From NCBI GenBank assembly GCA_021325215.1, contig JAJPHO010000037.1, positions 1 to 32,020 on the forward strand: a stretch of DNA of 32,020 nt. Direction: 5' to 3'. Below are positions 16,203-23,774 of the stretch, one piece after another. The position numbers were made by a program, and so were the translations under genes. The notes beneath the pieces were generated by a model. The model did no database searches, was not told the origin of the DNA, and saw nothing but the letters and a program-made list of their open reading frames with translations. The number at the start of each line of letters is the position of its first letter. The first letter of the stretch is position 1. The DNA is from Alphaproteobacteria bacterium. Lineage in GTDB: Bacteria; Pseudomonadota; Alphaproteobacteria; Rhodospirillales; Magnetospirillaceae.

Positions 16203-18308
16203 TCAGATCAGCAATAGCCAATGGGACCCGCCGGCGGGATGAGCGCCGGTGACCTGCACATCGCCCAGGAATTCAGCCGATTGGCTGAAATCGGCCAGAA
16301 CGGCGGCATGCGCCGCCAGCTCCGCATTCGTATAAGCGGCCGTCCCGGGGGTCGCTCCGGCGAGCCGCGGATTGATCACATTCGCCTGATACCAGTCGAC
16401 CGCCCCCGCTTCCGGCGCCCGGCCGAGCAGATTCTGGTAGGTGTCGACAATGAACTGCTGATCGCCGGCCGGCGTCTGGGCATAGGAATGGCTGGAGGTA
16501 TATTCCGGCGACGAGAGGAAGCGCTCCGCATAGCCGAGAATGGTCTCGGTGCCGCTGGCGGCGAGATTTTCGTAATAGGCCAATCCCGGCACATCCGGCG
16601 TCCGCGCGAAAGCCGCGGCGTAGAGGCTGGCGATCTGGGCCGATGACACGCCGCCCGCCAAGGCCGGGGTCTGGCTGGCGAGGAACAGGGTGGCGTCGCT
16701 GAACTGCAGCGCCGTGATGCCGCTCATCGTGTCGGAGACTGCCCCGGAGCCGACGGTGAAATGCGTCCCGTCCCCCGCCGCCGTGAAGGTATAGGACGAG
16801 GCGGTGCCCGAGAATACCGCGACATCGCCATGTCCCGGCCGTCCAACCAGGCTCGTGCTGGTGTCGGAGGGCATCGACACGACCAGATAGATATTGCCGC
16901 TGATCTTGTCGAGCGCCTGGGCATCGGCGGACATTTGCGCCGGCGTCGCGGCGATCGGAACAAAACCAGTGTCGGTCACGCTGATCGAGGAGGCATCTCC
17001 CGCCGCGGTAATCGCCTGCAGCGTATCGAGAGCCGCCGAAATATTGGCCGCGCTGTCGGATATGGCTATCGGGGCGGTTACAGCGCCGGCCCGCCAGGCG
17101 GTAAGCGCGGAAGCGACCGAGCCGTCGAAGGCCCCGGCTATTTCGAACAGGGTCCCCGCGCTCTGAGTTCCTCCATTGATCGTTCCATAGAGGTTGCCGT
17201 CCGCTCCGATCACCAAGCTGGAGGGGACCGAGCCGTCACCGCCCGAGAAGCTATGCAGCGTCGTGAGGGTGCCGGCATATCCCCCGCCGCTGGTGGCGAG
17301 TTCCCAGACGCTTCCGCCACCGGCCGAGCCGTTGAGCGCCGACACCCCGAACAGGTTGCCTGCTTTGTCGATCACCAGATCGACGGGCGAACCGCCGTCG
17401 GCGCTTCCGGCGAAACTGTACAGCGTCTGGACGGTCGCCGCGTAGCCGGTCGAGGTCTTGGCCAGTTCGAATATGCTGCCGGCTCCATTGGCGCCGCCGG
17501 CCGCTGTTATCCCGAAGATGTCGCCTTGAGCATCCAGGACGATTTTGGGCGACAGGCCGATGCCGTCGGGAAGAACGGCCAGATTGGTCACGCTCGACGC
17601 ATAGCCCGACGAGGTCTTGACCAGCTCGAAGAGGGTGCCGCCGACCGGGCTGCTGCCCTGAAACAGCGTTCCGAACAGGTTGCCATTGCCGTCCATGACC
17701 AGGTGGCCGGCCGGCGAGTCCGCGTAGGGTCCGGCGCCGGCGGCCGGCAAGGTCGCCAGCACCGTCGGACTGGCGGCATAACCATTGGCGGTTTTCGCCA
17801 ATTCGAAGATCGCGCCGCCGCCGGTCCCCGCGGGACTGGTCTCGGTTTCCCCGAACAGATTGCCGTTGGCATCCATGACCAACCCCGGTTGGGGCGTCAC
17901 CAGCGGCGAGGCGGTCGTGCTGAAACTCGTCAAGGTCGATGCGCTGTAGCCCGAGGCGGATTTCGCCAGTTCGAACAGGGCGCCGCCGCCCTTGTTCAAA
18001 ATGTCGATCTTCGAGGCGTCGCCGATCAGGTCACCGGCGCTGTCCAGCAGCAATGGTCCGCCCGCGTTATAGGTCAAGTTGCCCAAAAGCTTCAGGGAAC
18101 TCGATCCTCCCGAACTCCCCTGAGGCAGCTCATAGACCGAAAAACTGCTGTTGCCGGCTATGAGGGTGGGGATCTCGAAAAAAACGTCGCCGGCAGCATC
18201 GACCACCACACTCGTTGCGCCCCCGGTCTGGATTTCGATCCCATTGTTGTAGAAATCGAGCAACTTGTAATAAGTCAAAGGCGTGACTCCCTGAAACAAT
18301 TCAACCAT
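16203..18308 (-). CDS. GloVer-repeat protein with C-terminal DUF4214 domain, probable type I-secreted surface protein
   Basis: A 701-residue, Ala/Gly/Ser/Thr-rich protein without an N-terminal signal peptide. Residues of about 100-400 hold five to six repeats of the form GG-x-FELAK-x-GY ... L-x-D-x-GNLFG, the Gloeobacter/Verrucomicrobia-type repeat that builds a propeller-like fold. Residues 405-545 resemble the ISDSAANISAALDTLQ and ALQFSDAT segments found in RTX-like secreted proteins. Residues of about 555-690 are DUF4214 (LYAAAFARTPDVPGLAYY, YQNLLGRAPEAGAVDWY). The end, HWLLLI, fits a type I secretion tail. No type I transporter gene is nearby. The ATG at 18308 has no ribosome site; a TTG at 18278 with CAGGGAG seven bases upstream is an attractive alternative start. 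Confidence 0.75.
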   Translation of the reverse strand: MVELFQGVTPLTYYKLLDFYNNGIEIQTGGATSVVVDAAGDVFFEIPTLIAGNSSFSVYELPQGSSGGSSSLKLLGNLTYNAGGPLLLDSAGDLIGDASKIDILNKGGGALFELAKSASGYSASTLTSFSTTASPLVTPQPGLVMDANGNLFGETETSPAGTGGGAIFELAKTANGYAASPTVLATLPAAGAGPYADSPAGHLVMDGNGNLFGTLFQGSSPVGGTLFELVKTSSGYASSVTNLAVLPDGIGLSPKIVLDAQGDIFGITAAGGANGAGSIFELAKTSTGYAATVQTLYSFAGSADGGSPVDLVIDKAGNLFGVSALNGSAGGGSVWELATSGGGYAGTLTTLHSFSGGDGSVPSSLVIGADGNLYGTINGGTQSAGTLFEIAGAFDGSVASALTAWRAGAVTAPIAISDSAANISAALDTLQAITAAGDASSISVTDTGFVPIAATPAQMSADAQALDKISGNIYLVVSMPSDTSTSLVGRPGHGDVAVFSGTASSYTFTAAGDGTHFTVGSGAVSDTMSGITALQFSDATLFLASQTPALAGGVSSAQIASLYAAAFARTPDVPGLAYYENLAASGTETILGYAERFLSSPEYTSSHSYAQTPAGDQQFIVDTYQNLLGRAPEAGAVDWYQANVINPRLAGATPGTAAYTNAELAAHAAVLADFSQSAEFLGDVQVTGAHPAGGSHWLLLI

Positions 18309-18320
18309 TACGATAGCCGA

Positions 18321-18362
18321 TTGTTTGATCGGGTCAACCGCCCGACGATCGAAGACTGGCAG
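18321..18362 (+). pseudogene. Remnant of a vapC 3' end
   Basis: In one frame this reads LFDRVNRPTIEDWQ, matching the VapC tail FDRVGGLTVEDWQ of the gene at 15781-16170. About 30 of 39 bases agree, and in the first three paired codons the differences are all at third positions, as for a diverged coding copy. The reading continues past the place where vapC has its stop. No start, PIN core or antitoxin accompanies it, so it is a fragment. It overlaps the antisense 3' end of the L,D-transpeptidase gene. Confidence 0.5.
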
Positions 18363-19368
18363 TCGTCATCGGGATGGCCTGCGACGTGGTGCTGACTCTT
18401 ACCGGAATCCCCGTCCGCTCCCTGCCCGCCTGCTCGACCTCGCGCCAGTTGATCTGCACTTTGTGGCCGGCGGCGGCTTTGGTGACGATGTCTTTCAGAT
18501 GGGCGGGCTGCTCGTCCTTGACCGGCATGCTGACATCCAGCGCTTCGGCCTGTTCCTTGTTGGGATAGACGGCGAGATAGAGATCGTTTCCGACCCAGGC
18601 GGTCATCACCTCCTGGTCGATGATCCGCACCGGGGTTCCCACCTTGATGCGCGGGAACAGCTTCTCGATGTCTTCGGGATAGAGATGGACGCAGCCATGG
18701 CTGACGTTACGGCCGACGCCGTAGGGCTTGTTGGTGCCGTGAATCAGGAAGGACGAGCCGCCCATCTGCATCGCGTAATCGCCCAGGGGATTGTCCGGCC
18801 CCGGCGGCACATTGGCCGGCAGGTCCGGGTCTTCGACGCGGATCGATTTCGGCACATGCCAGACCGGATGCACTTCCTTGCGGGTAATCCTGGTCATGCC
18901 CAGAGGCGGCGCATGGCCTTCCACCCCGACGCCGATCGGATAGGTCTCGACCGTGTTCTCGTCCGGGAAATAATAAAGCCTGTGCTGCACCAGATTGATC
19001 ACGATGCCCTTGCGCGGGCCATCGGGCAGCAGGTAGCGGGCCGGCAACGTCACCGTCTGGCCGGGCGGCGGCACCCAGGGGTCCATGCCGCGGTTGGCGG
19101 TGATCAGCTGGGTGTAGCCGAGATCGTAATCGCGGGCGACGTCGAGCAGCGTATCCGTGTCGCGCACGATATAGGTCGCCATGCCGCCGATCGCGCGGTC
19201 CGACTGCGAGATTTTGTAGGAATTGGGCGCCTTCTCAGGTTCGACGAGGGCGCCCTGCCCGGGTGCCGGCGGAAGCGGCGGGGCGTGCTGCTCGGTCTCG
19301 GCACAGGCACCGAGCAGCAGAAAGATCAGAGCGGCGGACAGGCCGGATGCGGATAGATTGCGCGCCAT
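18334..19368 (-). CDS. L,D-transpeptidase lipoprotein (YkuD family, ErfK/YbiS-like)
   Basis: A 344-residue protein. A lipoprotein signal peptide ends LLGAC with lipid-bearing C22. A LysM-like segment (about 64-112) is followed by the YkuD catalytic domain (about 120-250) with HGTNKPYGVGR and the active site SHGCVHL: H210, H224 and nucleophile C226. Such enzymes form 3-3 cross-links in peptidoglycan or attach outer-membrane proteins to it. It lies 32 bases downstream of the alanine-zipper lipoprotein gene on the same strand, so the lipoprotein is a likely substrate. The last nine residues are encoded antisense to the vapC remnant, suggesting that the original C-terminus was replaced. GGGGCAGG lies ahead of the ATG at 19368. 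Confidence 0.9.
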   Translation of the reverse strand: MARNLSASGLSAALIFLLLGACAETEQHAPPLPPAPGQGALVEPEKAPNSYKISQSDRAIGGMATYIVRDTDTLLDVARDYDLGYTQLITANRGMDPWVPPPGQTVTLPARYLLPDGPRKGIVINLVQHRLYYFPDENTVETYPIGVGVEGHAPPLGMTRITRKEVHPVWHVPKSIRVEDPDLPANVPPGPDNPLGDYAMQMGGSSFLIHGTNKPYGVGRNVSHGCVHLYPEDIEKLFPRIKVGTPVRIIDQEVMTAWVGNDLYLAVYPNKEQAEALDVSMPVKDEQPAHLKDIVTKAAAGHKVQINWREVEQAGRERTGIPVRVSTTSQAIPMTTASLRSSGG

Positions 19369-19400
19369 TCGGCCTGCCCCCTATCAATAAGTTCTGCTTA

Positions 19401-19721
19401 TTACGAGCCGGACGACTTGCGCAGGCTCTTATTGAACATCTGGTCCACTTTCTGGCTGAGCGCCTGAGTGTCCTGATCCGCCTTGTCGGCCTTGGCCGCG
19501 GCGGTCTGCGCCGCCTGGTTCGCCTGCTGCGCCGCCATGTTGGCCTGCTGGGCCGACTGGCTGGCCTGCTGCGCGGCCTGCATCGCCTGGTTGGCCTGCT
19601 GCTGCGCGGCGTTGGCCGAGTCCTGGGCCTTCTTGACGTCCTCGTTGGAAGCGCAAGCGGTCATAAGAAGCGGCAGCGCGATACAAATGGCAAGAGTGGA
19701 CGACTTGGAAAATTTGTTCAT
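19401..19721 (-). CDS. Alanine-zipper lipoprotein (Lpp/OprI-like)
   Basis: A 106-residue protein. The signal peptide ends LMTAC with C23 as the lipidation site. The mature 84 residues are an almost pure Ala/Gln coiled coil (repeats of the AQQANQA type, residues 35-80), then KVDQMFNKSLRK and a final SSGS. The layout matches Lpp of E. coli and OprI of Pseudomonas, whose coil ends in an Arg-Lys that is joined to peptidoglycan. Here four residues follow that lysine. The perfect GGAGGA five bases before the ATG at 19721 points to strong translation. It is first in an operon with an L,D-transpeptidase. The call as a Braun-type tether is an inference. Confidence 0.78.
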   Translation of the reverse strand: MNKFSKSSTLAICIALPLLMTACASNEDVKKAQDSANAAQQQANQAMQAAQQASQSAQQANMAAQQANQAAQTAAAKADKADQDTQALSQKVDQMFNKSLRKSSGS

Positions 19722-19869
19722 TGTTTCCTCCATGCAATCAAGTAAAAGCCGTCTAATCGCAGCCTCAACCGGAAGATGCAATACTGTTAGGAGGATGATA
19801 TTGCTCAGAATCGTTGCGGAATTGTTGTGACCGAACTGTGATTAGAAAAACCTAACCGACTGTGACCTT
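19722..19869. other. Intergenic region upstream of the lipoprotein operon
   Basis: About 150 bases separate the MFS gene from the lipoprotein gene, both on the minus strand. The region must carry the lipoprotein promoter, but I see no hexamer pair at good spacing. A short imperfect stem, GGTTAG/CTAATC, near 19840-19857 may mark the end of the MFS transcript. Confidence 0.3.
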
Positions 19870-21105
19870 TTAGTGAACTGTCCCCATCATGGCGCGAGCC
19901 TCGTTGCGCAGTTCGGTCAGTACCGTGCGCAGCAGCAGACAGGCCAGCACGCAGCAGGCGCCGCCGGCCGCGACCACCGGCGGGGCGCCCCAGCGCTCGG
20001 CCAGCCAGCCGAACAGCAGTGATCCGAACGGGCTGATGCCGACCAGCACCATGGTATAGACCGCCATCACGCGGCCGCGATAGTCGTCACTGACCATCGA
20101 TTGGATCAGCATGTTGCATGAACTGAGCGACGTGATCATCGCGAAGCCGATGACCACCATCAGCGCCAGCGATCCCGCATAGACACGGCAAAAGGCGAAA
20201 CCGATCAGTCCCGCGCCGAACAGCAATCCGGCATAGACGATGCGATGAGCCGTCCCGGTCATGCTTTTGCGCGCCGCCAGCACCAAAGCGGCGATCAGGG
20301 CGCCGAGGCCGTTGGCCCCCAGCAGCATGCCGTTGGCGGTGGCGCCGCCCGCCAGGATCTTGTCGGCGAAGATCGGAACCAGGGTGGCGTAAGGCAGGCC
20401 GGTGAAGCTGACGACACCCATGGTCAGGAACAGAATGCGCAATGGCCGGGTGCGAAACGAATAGGACAGCCCCTCGCCCGCCTCGGCCAGGATCGAGGCC
20501 TTGGACGGCGTGATGATGCGCGGCTGCAGGCTTATCGCCGCCAATGCGGCCAGCACCGCCAGAAAGCTCGCCGTATTCAAGGTGAAGCACCAGGCCTCGC
20601 CCACCGCCGCCACCAGCAGTCCCGCCGTCGCCGGCCCGACCAGCCGCGCCGCATTGAACACCGAGGAATTCAGCGCGATGGCATTGGGCAGATCCTCCTT
20701 ACCGACCATTTCGACGGCGAAAGACTGCCGTACCGGCAGATCGAGCGCCGCGAAGATTCCCTGGCTGACGGCCAGAATCTCGACCCAGCGCACCGACACC
20801 GCATCGGTAAAGGTCAGCACGGCCAGGATCGCCGCCTGGATCATAAGTCCGCTCTGCGTCACCAGCAGCAACTTGCGGCGATCGTAACGATCGGCCAGCG
20901 CACCGGCCACCGGCGTCAGGAAGAACATCGGAATCTGCTCGGCGAAGGTGATTTCGCCCAGCGCCTGGGCCGAGCCTGTCAGGCGGTAGACCAGCCAGGA
21001 CTGGGCCACCGCCTGCATCCAGGTGCCGATCAGCGAAACCAGCTGGCCGAAGAAATAGAGACGGTAATTGCGGTGGCGGAACGCGCGGAGGAAGGACGGC
21101 GTCAT
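19870..21105 (-). CDS. MFS transporter, EntS-like exporter group
   Basis: A 411-residue, 12-helix inner-membrane carrier. The N-terminus FLRAFRHRNYRLYFFGQLVSLIGTWMQ and ALADRYDRRKLLL (the loop 2-3 motif) are typical of the MFS_3/EntS-like exporters. SMVSDDYRGRVMAVYTM in the C-half is the matching second signature. Substrates in this group are siderophores, macrolides and other small molecules; nothing nearby identifies this one. The ATG at 21105 overlaps the aminotransferase stop in ATGA, so the two are translated in a coupled way. The frame stays open far upstream across the aminotransferase, but that part has no membrane character and is not coding. Confidence 0.85.
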   Translation of the reverse strand: MTPSFLRAFRHRNYRLYFFGQLVSLIGTWMQAVAQSWLVYRLTGSAQALGEITFAEQIPMFFLTPVAGALADRYDRRKLLLVTQSGLMIQAAILAVLTFTDAVSVRWVEILAVSQGIFAALDLPVRQSFAVEMVGKEDLPNAIALNSSVFNAARLVGPATAGLLVAAVGEAWCFTLNTASFLAVLAALAAISLQPRIITPSKASILAEAGEGLSYSFRTRPLRILFLTMGVVSFTGLPYATLVPIFADKILAGGATANGMLLGANGLGALIAALVLAARKSMTGTAHRIVYAGLLFGAGLIGFAFCRVYAGSLALMVVIGFAMITSLSSCNMLIQSMVSDDYRGRVMAVYTMVLVGISPFGSLLFGWLAERWGAPPVVAAGGACCVLACLLLRTVLTELRNEARAMMGTVH

Positions 21106-22247
21106 TTCGTCCAGTTTTTCAGCCGCCGCGCCGCCTCGATCATGTCCTCGGTGGCTCCGGCGAAAGAAAAGCGCATGAAATGCCGCCCTTCCAGCGGATC
21201 GAAGTCGATGCCGGGCGTCGCCGCCACGCCGGTCTCGGCCAGCATGCGGGTGCAGAATTCCTGCGAATCCGCCGTCCAATGGGCAATGTCGGCATAGATG
21301 TAAAAAGCGCCGTCGGCCGGCGCCATTTCCTTGAAGCCGATCGACGGCAGCTCGTTCAGCAGGATGTCGCGGTTGCGGGCGTAGCGCGCCACATTGGCAT
21401 CCAGCTCCTCCTCGCAATCGAACGAAGCCAGCGCGGCATGCTGCGACACCGACGGCGGGGCGATGAACAGGTTCTGCGCCAGGCATTCGACGGCGCGCAC
21501 CATATCCTCGGGCACCACCAGCCAGCCCAGCCGCCAGCCGGTCATCGAGTAATATTTCGAGAAGCTGTTGACCACGATGGCGCCCGGTCGGTCGGCGGCG
21601 CTGGCCACCGCCATGCCATAGGTGACGCCGTGATAGATCTCGTCCGAGATCAGGCGGATACCCTGTTCGAAGCACCAGTCGGCCACCGCATGCAGGGCCG
21701 GCTTGCCGAGCATGCTGCCGGTCGGGTTGGACGGGCTGGCCAGGATCAGGCCGTCGAGGCCTTCAGCATGCGCCTTCAGCACCTCGATAGTGGTCTGGTA
21801 ATGGCTCGACGGCCCGACCGGAATCAGCACCGGCTCGACCCCGAGCGCGGTCAGGATGTTGCGATAGGCCGGATAGCTGGGCGCGGCGACGCCCACACGA
21901 TCCCCCGCCTCGAAGGCGGTCAGAAAGGCCAGCAGGAAGGCGCCCGAGGAACCGGTCGCCACCACCACACGTTCAGGAGACACGCTAATGCCGTAATCGG
22001 CGCTATAATGGCGGGCGATGCGTTCGCGCAGCGGGTCTATGCCGAGGGCCAGCGTGTAACCCAAAGGCTCGCGCGCCATGGCGGCCGCCGCAGCCTCGAT
22101 GGCTTTGCGCGGCGCGCCGGTGGAGGGCTGGCCGACTTCGAGATGAAGAACGTCGCCATGGGTGATCTGGCGGGCATTGGCCGCGCGCATTACATCCATG
22201 ACAATAAACGGCGGAACGATGCCCCGCCGGGCGACCTTGAGTGTCAT
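21102..22247 (-). CDS. PLP-dependent class I/II aminotransferase
   Basis: A 381-residue fold-type I enzyme. PLP contacts are visible: GSSGAF near 99-104, SPSNPTG at 171-177, SDEIYHG at 201-207, and the Schiff-base lysine K231 in NSFSKYYSMTGWRLGW. The C-terminal R in HFMRFSFA binds the substrate carboxylate. It resembles the aspartate/aromatic aminotransferase-like group. The donor and acceptor cannot be told. It is divergent from the M48 protease gene with only 42 bases between start codons, so promoters probably overlap. The MFS gene follows by ATGA overlap; an amino-acid-derived export substrate is possible but not shown. Confidence 0.87.
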   Translation of the reverse strand: MTLKVARRGIVPPFIVMDVMRAANARQITHGDVLHLEVGQPSTGAPRKAIEAAAAAMAREPLGYTLALGIDPLRERIARHYSADYGISVSPERVVVATGSSGAFLLAFLTAFEAGDRVGVAAPSYPAYRNILTALGVEPVLIPVGPSSHYQTTIEVLKAHAEGLDGLILASPSNPTGSMLGKPALHAVADWCFEQGIRLISDEIYHGVTYGMAVASAADRPGAIVVNSFSKYYSMTGWRLGWLVVPEDMVRAVECLAQNLFIAPPSVSQHAALASFDCEEELDANVARYARNRDILLNELPSIGFKEMAPADGAFYIYADIAHWTADSQEFCTRMLAETGVAATPGIDFDPLEGRHFMRFSFAGATEDMIEAARRLKNWTK

Positions 22248-22289
22248 TTGAATATCTGCTTAGGTTGAGGACGGTTCGGAGAGGTTATC

Positions 22290-23711
22290 GTGCAGTTTAA
22301 ACGCATCACGGGTCTGGTCAGTTCGGCGGCTTTTGTCGTTTCTCTCACCATCCTCGCCCCCCGCGAGGCCTATGCGCAACAACTTGAATTCATCCGTGAC
22401 GCGGAAATCGAGAATACGCTGCGGCAATATGCCAATCCGCTGTTCGCCCAGGCCGGCGTCGACCCCAACGCGGTCGAGATCCATCTGGTCAAGGACCAGT
22501 CGCTGAACGCCTTCGTCGCCGAGGGCCTCAATCTCTTCATCAATACCGGCACCATCATCCAGGCCGACGATCCGGGCCAGCTGATGGGCGTCATCGCCCA
22601 TGAATGCGGCCATATCGCCGGCGGCCATCTGGTGCGCGGCGAGGAAGCCATGAGCAACGCCATGACCACCGGCCTCGCCGCCATGGTGCTCGGCGCCGCC
22701 GCCGCCATCGCCGCCGGACGCCAGGACCGTTCCGCCTATGAAAAGGGCGTGCCGGGCGCCTACACCAACACCGGCGCGCTGCTGCCCGCGACCCTCGGCG
22801 CCGCCGGCGAAGTCGCCTACAAGACCTACGCCTCCTTCTCGCGCACCATCGAGGGCTCGGCGGACACCGCCGGCCTGCAATTCCTCGATAATCTGCACAT
22901 GTCGGCGCGCGGCCTGCTGGCCTTCTTCGAAAAGCTGGAAGGCGAAGAGCTGCTGGTCACCACGCGCCAGGACCCTTACGTCCGCACCCACCCGCTGACC
23001 TCCGACCGTGTGGACCAGGTCCGCAACCATGTCGAGCATTCGCCCTGGTCGGACGTGCCGCCGCCGCCGGAATTCGTGGAACCCCACCAGCGCATGCGGG
23101 CCAAGCTGGCCGCCTTCCTCAATCCGCCGATGTCGACGCTCTATAAATACAAGGAAAGCGACACCAGCGTTCCGGCCCGCTATGCCCGCGCCATCGCTTA
23201 TTACCGCATCCCCGACCTCGACCATGCCTTGCCGCTGATCGACGGGCTGATCGCGGAACGCCCGAACGACCCCTATTTCCACGAGCTGCGCGGCCAGATC
23301 CTCTATGAGAACGGCCGCCCGATGGAGGCCATTCCGGAATACAAGGCCGCCGTCAAAGTGCTGCCCGAGAATGCGCTGCTGCACCAGGAGCTGGGCCAGG
23401 TCGAGGTCGAATCCGAGGACCCGGCCCAGCTGGCCGACGCCAAGGAGCAGCTCAATGCCGCGATCCGTAAGGAACCGGACGATCCGGGCACCTGGCGTCT
23501 GCTGGCGGTCGCCTATGGCCGCGACGGCGACGAGCCGATGGCAGCGGCCGGCATGGCCGAATATGCCCTGCTGGTCGGGCGTTATTCCGAGGCGCTGTTC
23601 CAGGCCAACAAGGCGCTGAAGGGCCTGAAGCATGGCACGCCGATCGCGATCCGCATGGAGGACGTGCGCGCCCAGGCCGAGCAGCACCAGGACAAACCGA
23701 GAAACCGCTAG
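22290..23711 (+). CDS. M48-family metalloprotease with TPR domain, BepA-like
   Basis: A 473-residue periplasmic protein with a signal peptide ending AYAQ. The zinc protease site is H104-E105-CG-H108 (AHECGHIAGGH), with third ligand E188 in TIEGSADTAG. The second half (about 300-465) reads as tetratricopeptide repeats, such as PYFHELRGQILYENGRPMEA. The architecture and length match BepA/YfgC, which assists or degrades outer-membrane proteins such as LptD during assembly. The GTG start has GGAGAGG six bases upstream. A DsbA-like gene follows 63 bases later; since BepA substrates such as LptD need disulphides, the pairing makes sense as an envelope quality-control unit. Confidence 0.88.
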   Translation: MQFKRITGLVSSAAFVVSLTILAPREAYAQQLEFIRDAEIENTLRQYANPLFAQAGVDPNAVEIHLVKDQSLNAFVAEGLNLFINTGTIIQADDPGQLMGVIAHECGHIAGGHLVRGEEAMSNAMTTGLAAMVLGAAAAIAAGRQDRSAYEKGVPGAYTNTGALLPATLGAAGEVAYKTYASFSRTIEGSADTAGLQFLDNLHMSARGLLAFFEKLEGEELLVTTRQDPYVRTHPLTSDRVDQVRNHVEHSPWSDVPPPPEFVEPHQRMRAKLAAFLNPPMSTLYKYKESDTSVPARYARAIAYYRIPDLDHALPLIDGLIAERPNDPYFHELRGQILYENGRPMEAIPEYKAAVKVLPENALLHQELGQVEVESEDPAQLADAKEQLNAAIRKEPDDPGTWRLLAVAYGRDGDEPMAAAGMAEYALLVGRYSEALFQANKALKGLKHGTPIAIRMEDVRAQAEQHQDKPRNR

Positions 23712-23774
23712 CCGAGTGCCATTTCCTGGCCCATGATGCGGCCCGATTTTCCTTCCCTTTGAGGCTTGTCCCCA

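Noticed and set aside
16224-16245. CCCGCCGGCGGG palindrome near the GloVer 3' end as a terminator
   Set aside because: It lies inside the coding sequence, has no loop or U run, and is expected by chance in GC-rich DNA.
16761-18395. Plus-strand frame antisense to the GloVer gene
   Set aside because: The bulk is Arg/Gly-rich shadow. Only its last codons are informative, because they read the vapC remnant, which is listed separately.
19450-19640. Tandem repeat of GGCCTGCTG-like units
   Set aside because: These are codon repeats of the Ala/Gln coiled coil of the lipoprotein and not a separate DNA repeat.
21106-21675. N-terminal extension of the MFS frame across the aminotransferase gene
   Set aside because: The extension is Arg/Gly-rich, non-membrane and lies on the same strand as the aminotransferase in another frame. 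The ATGA junction gives a natural MFS start at 21105.
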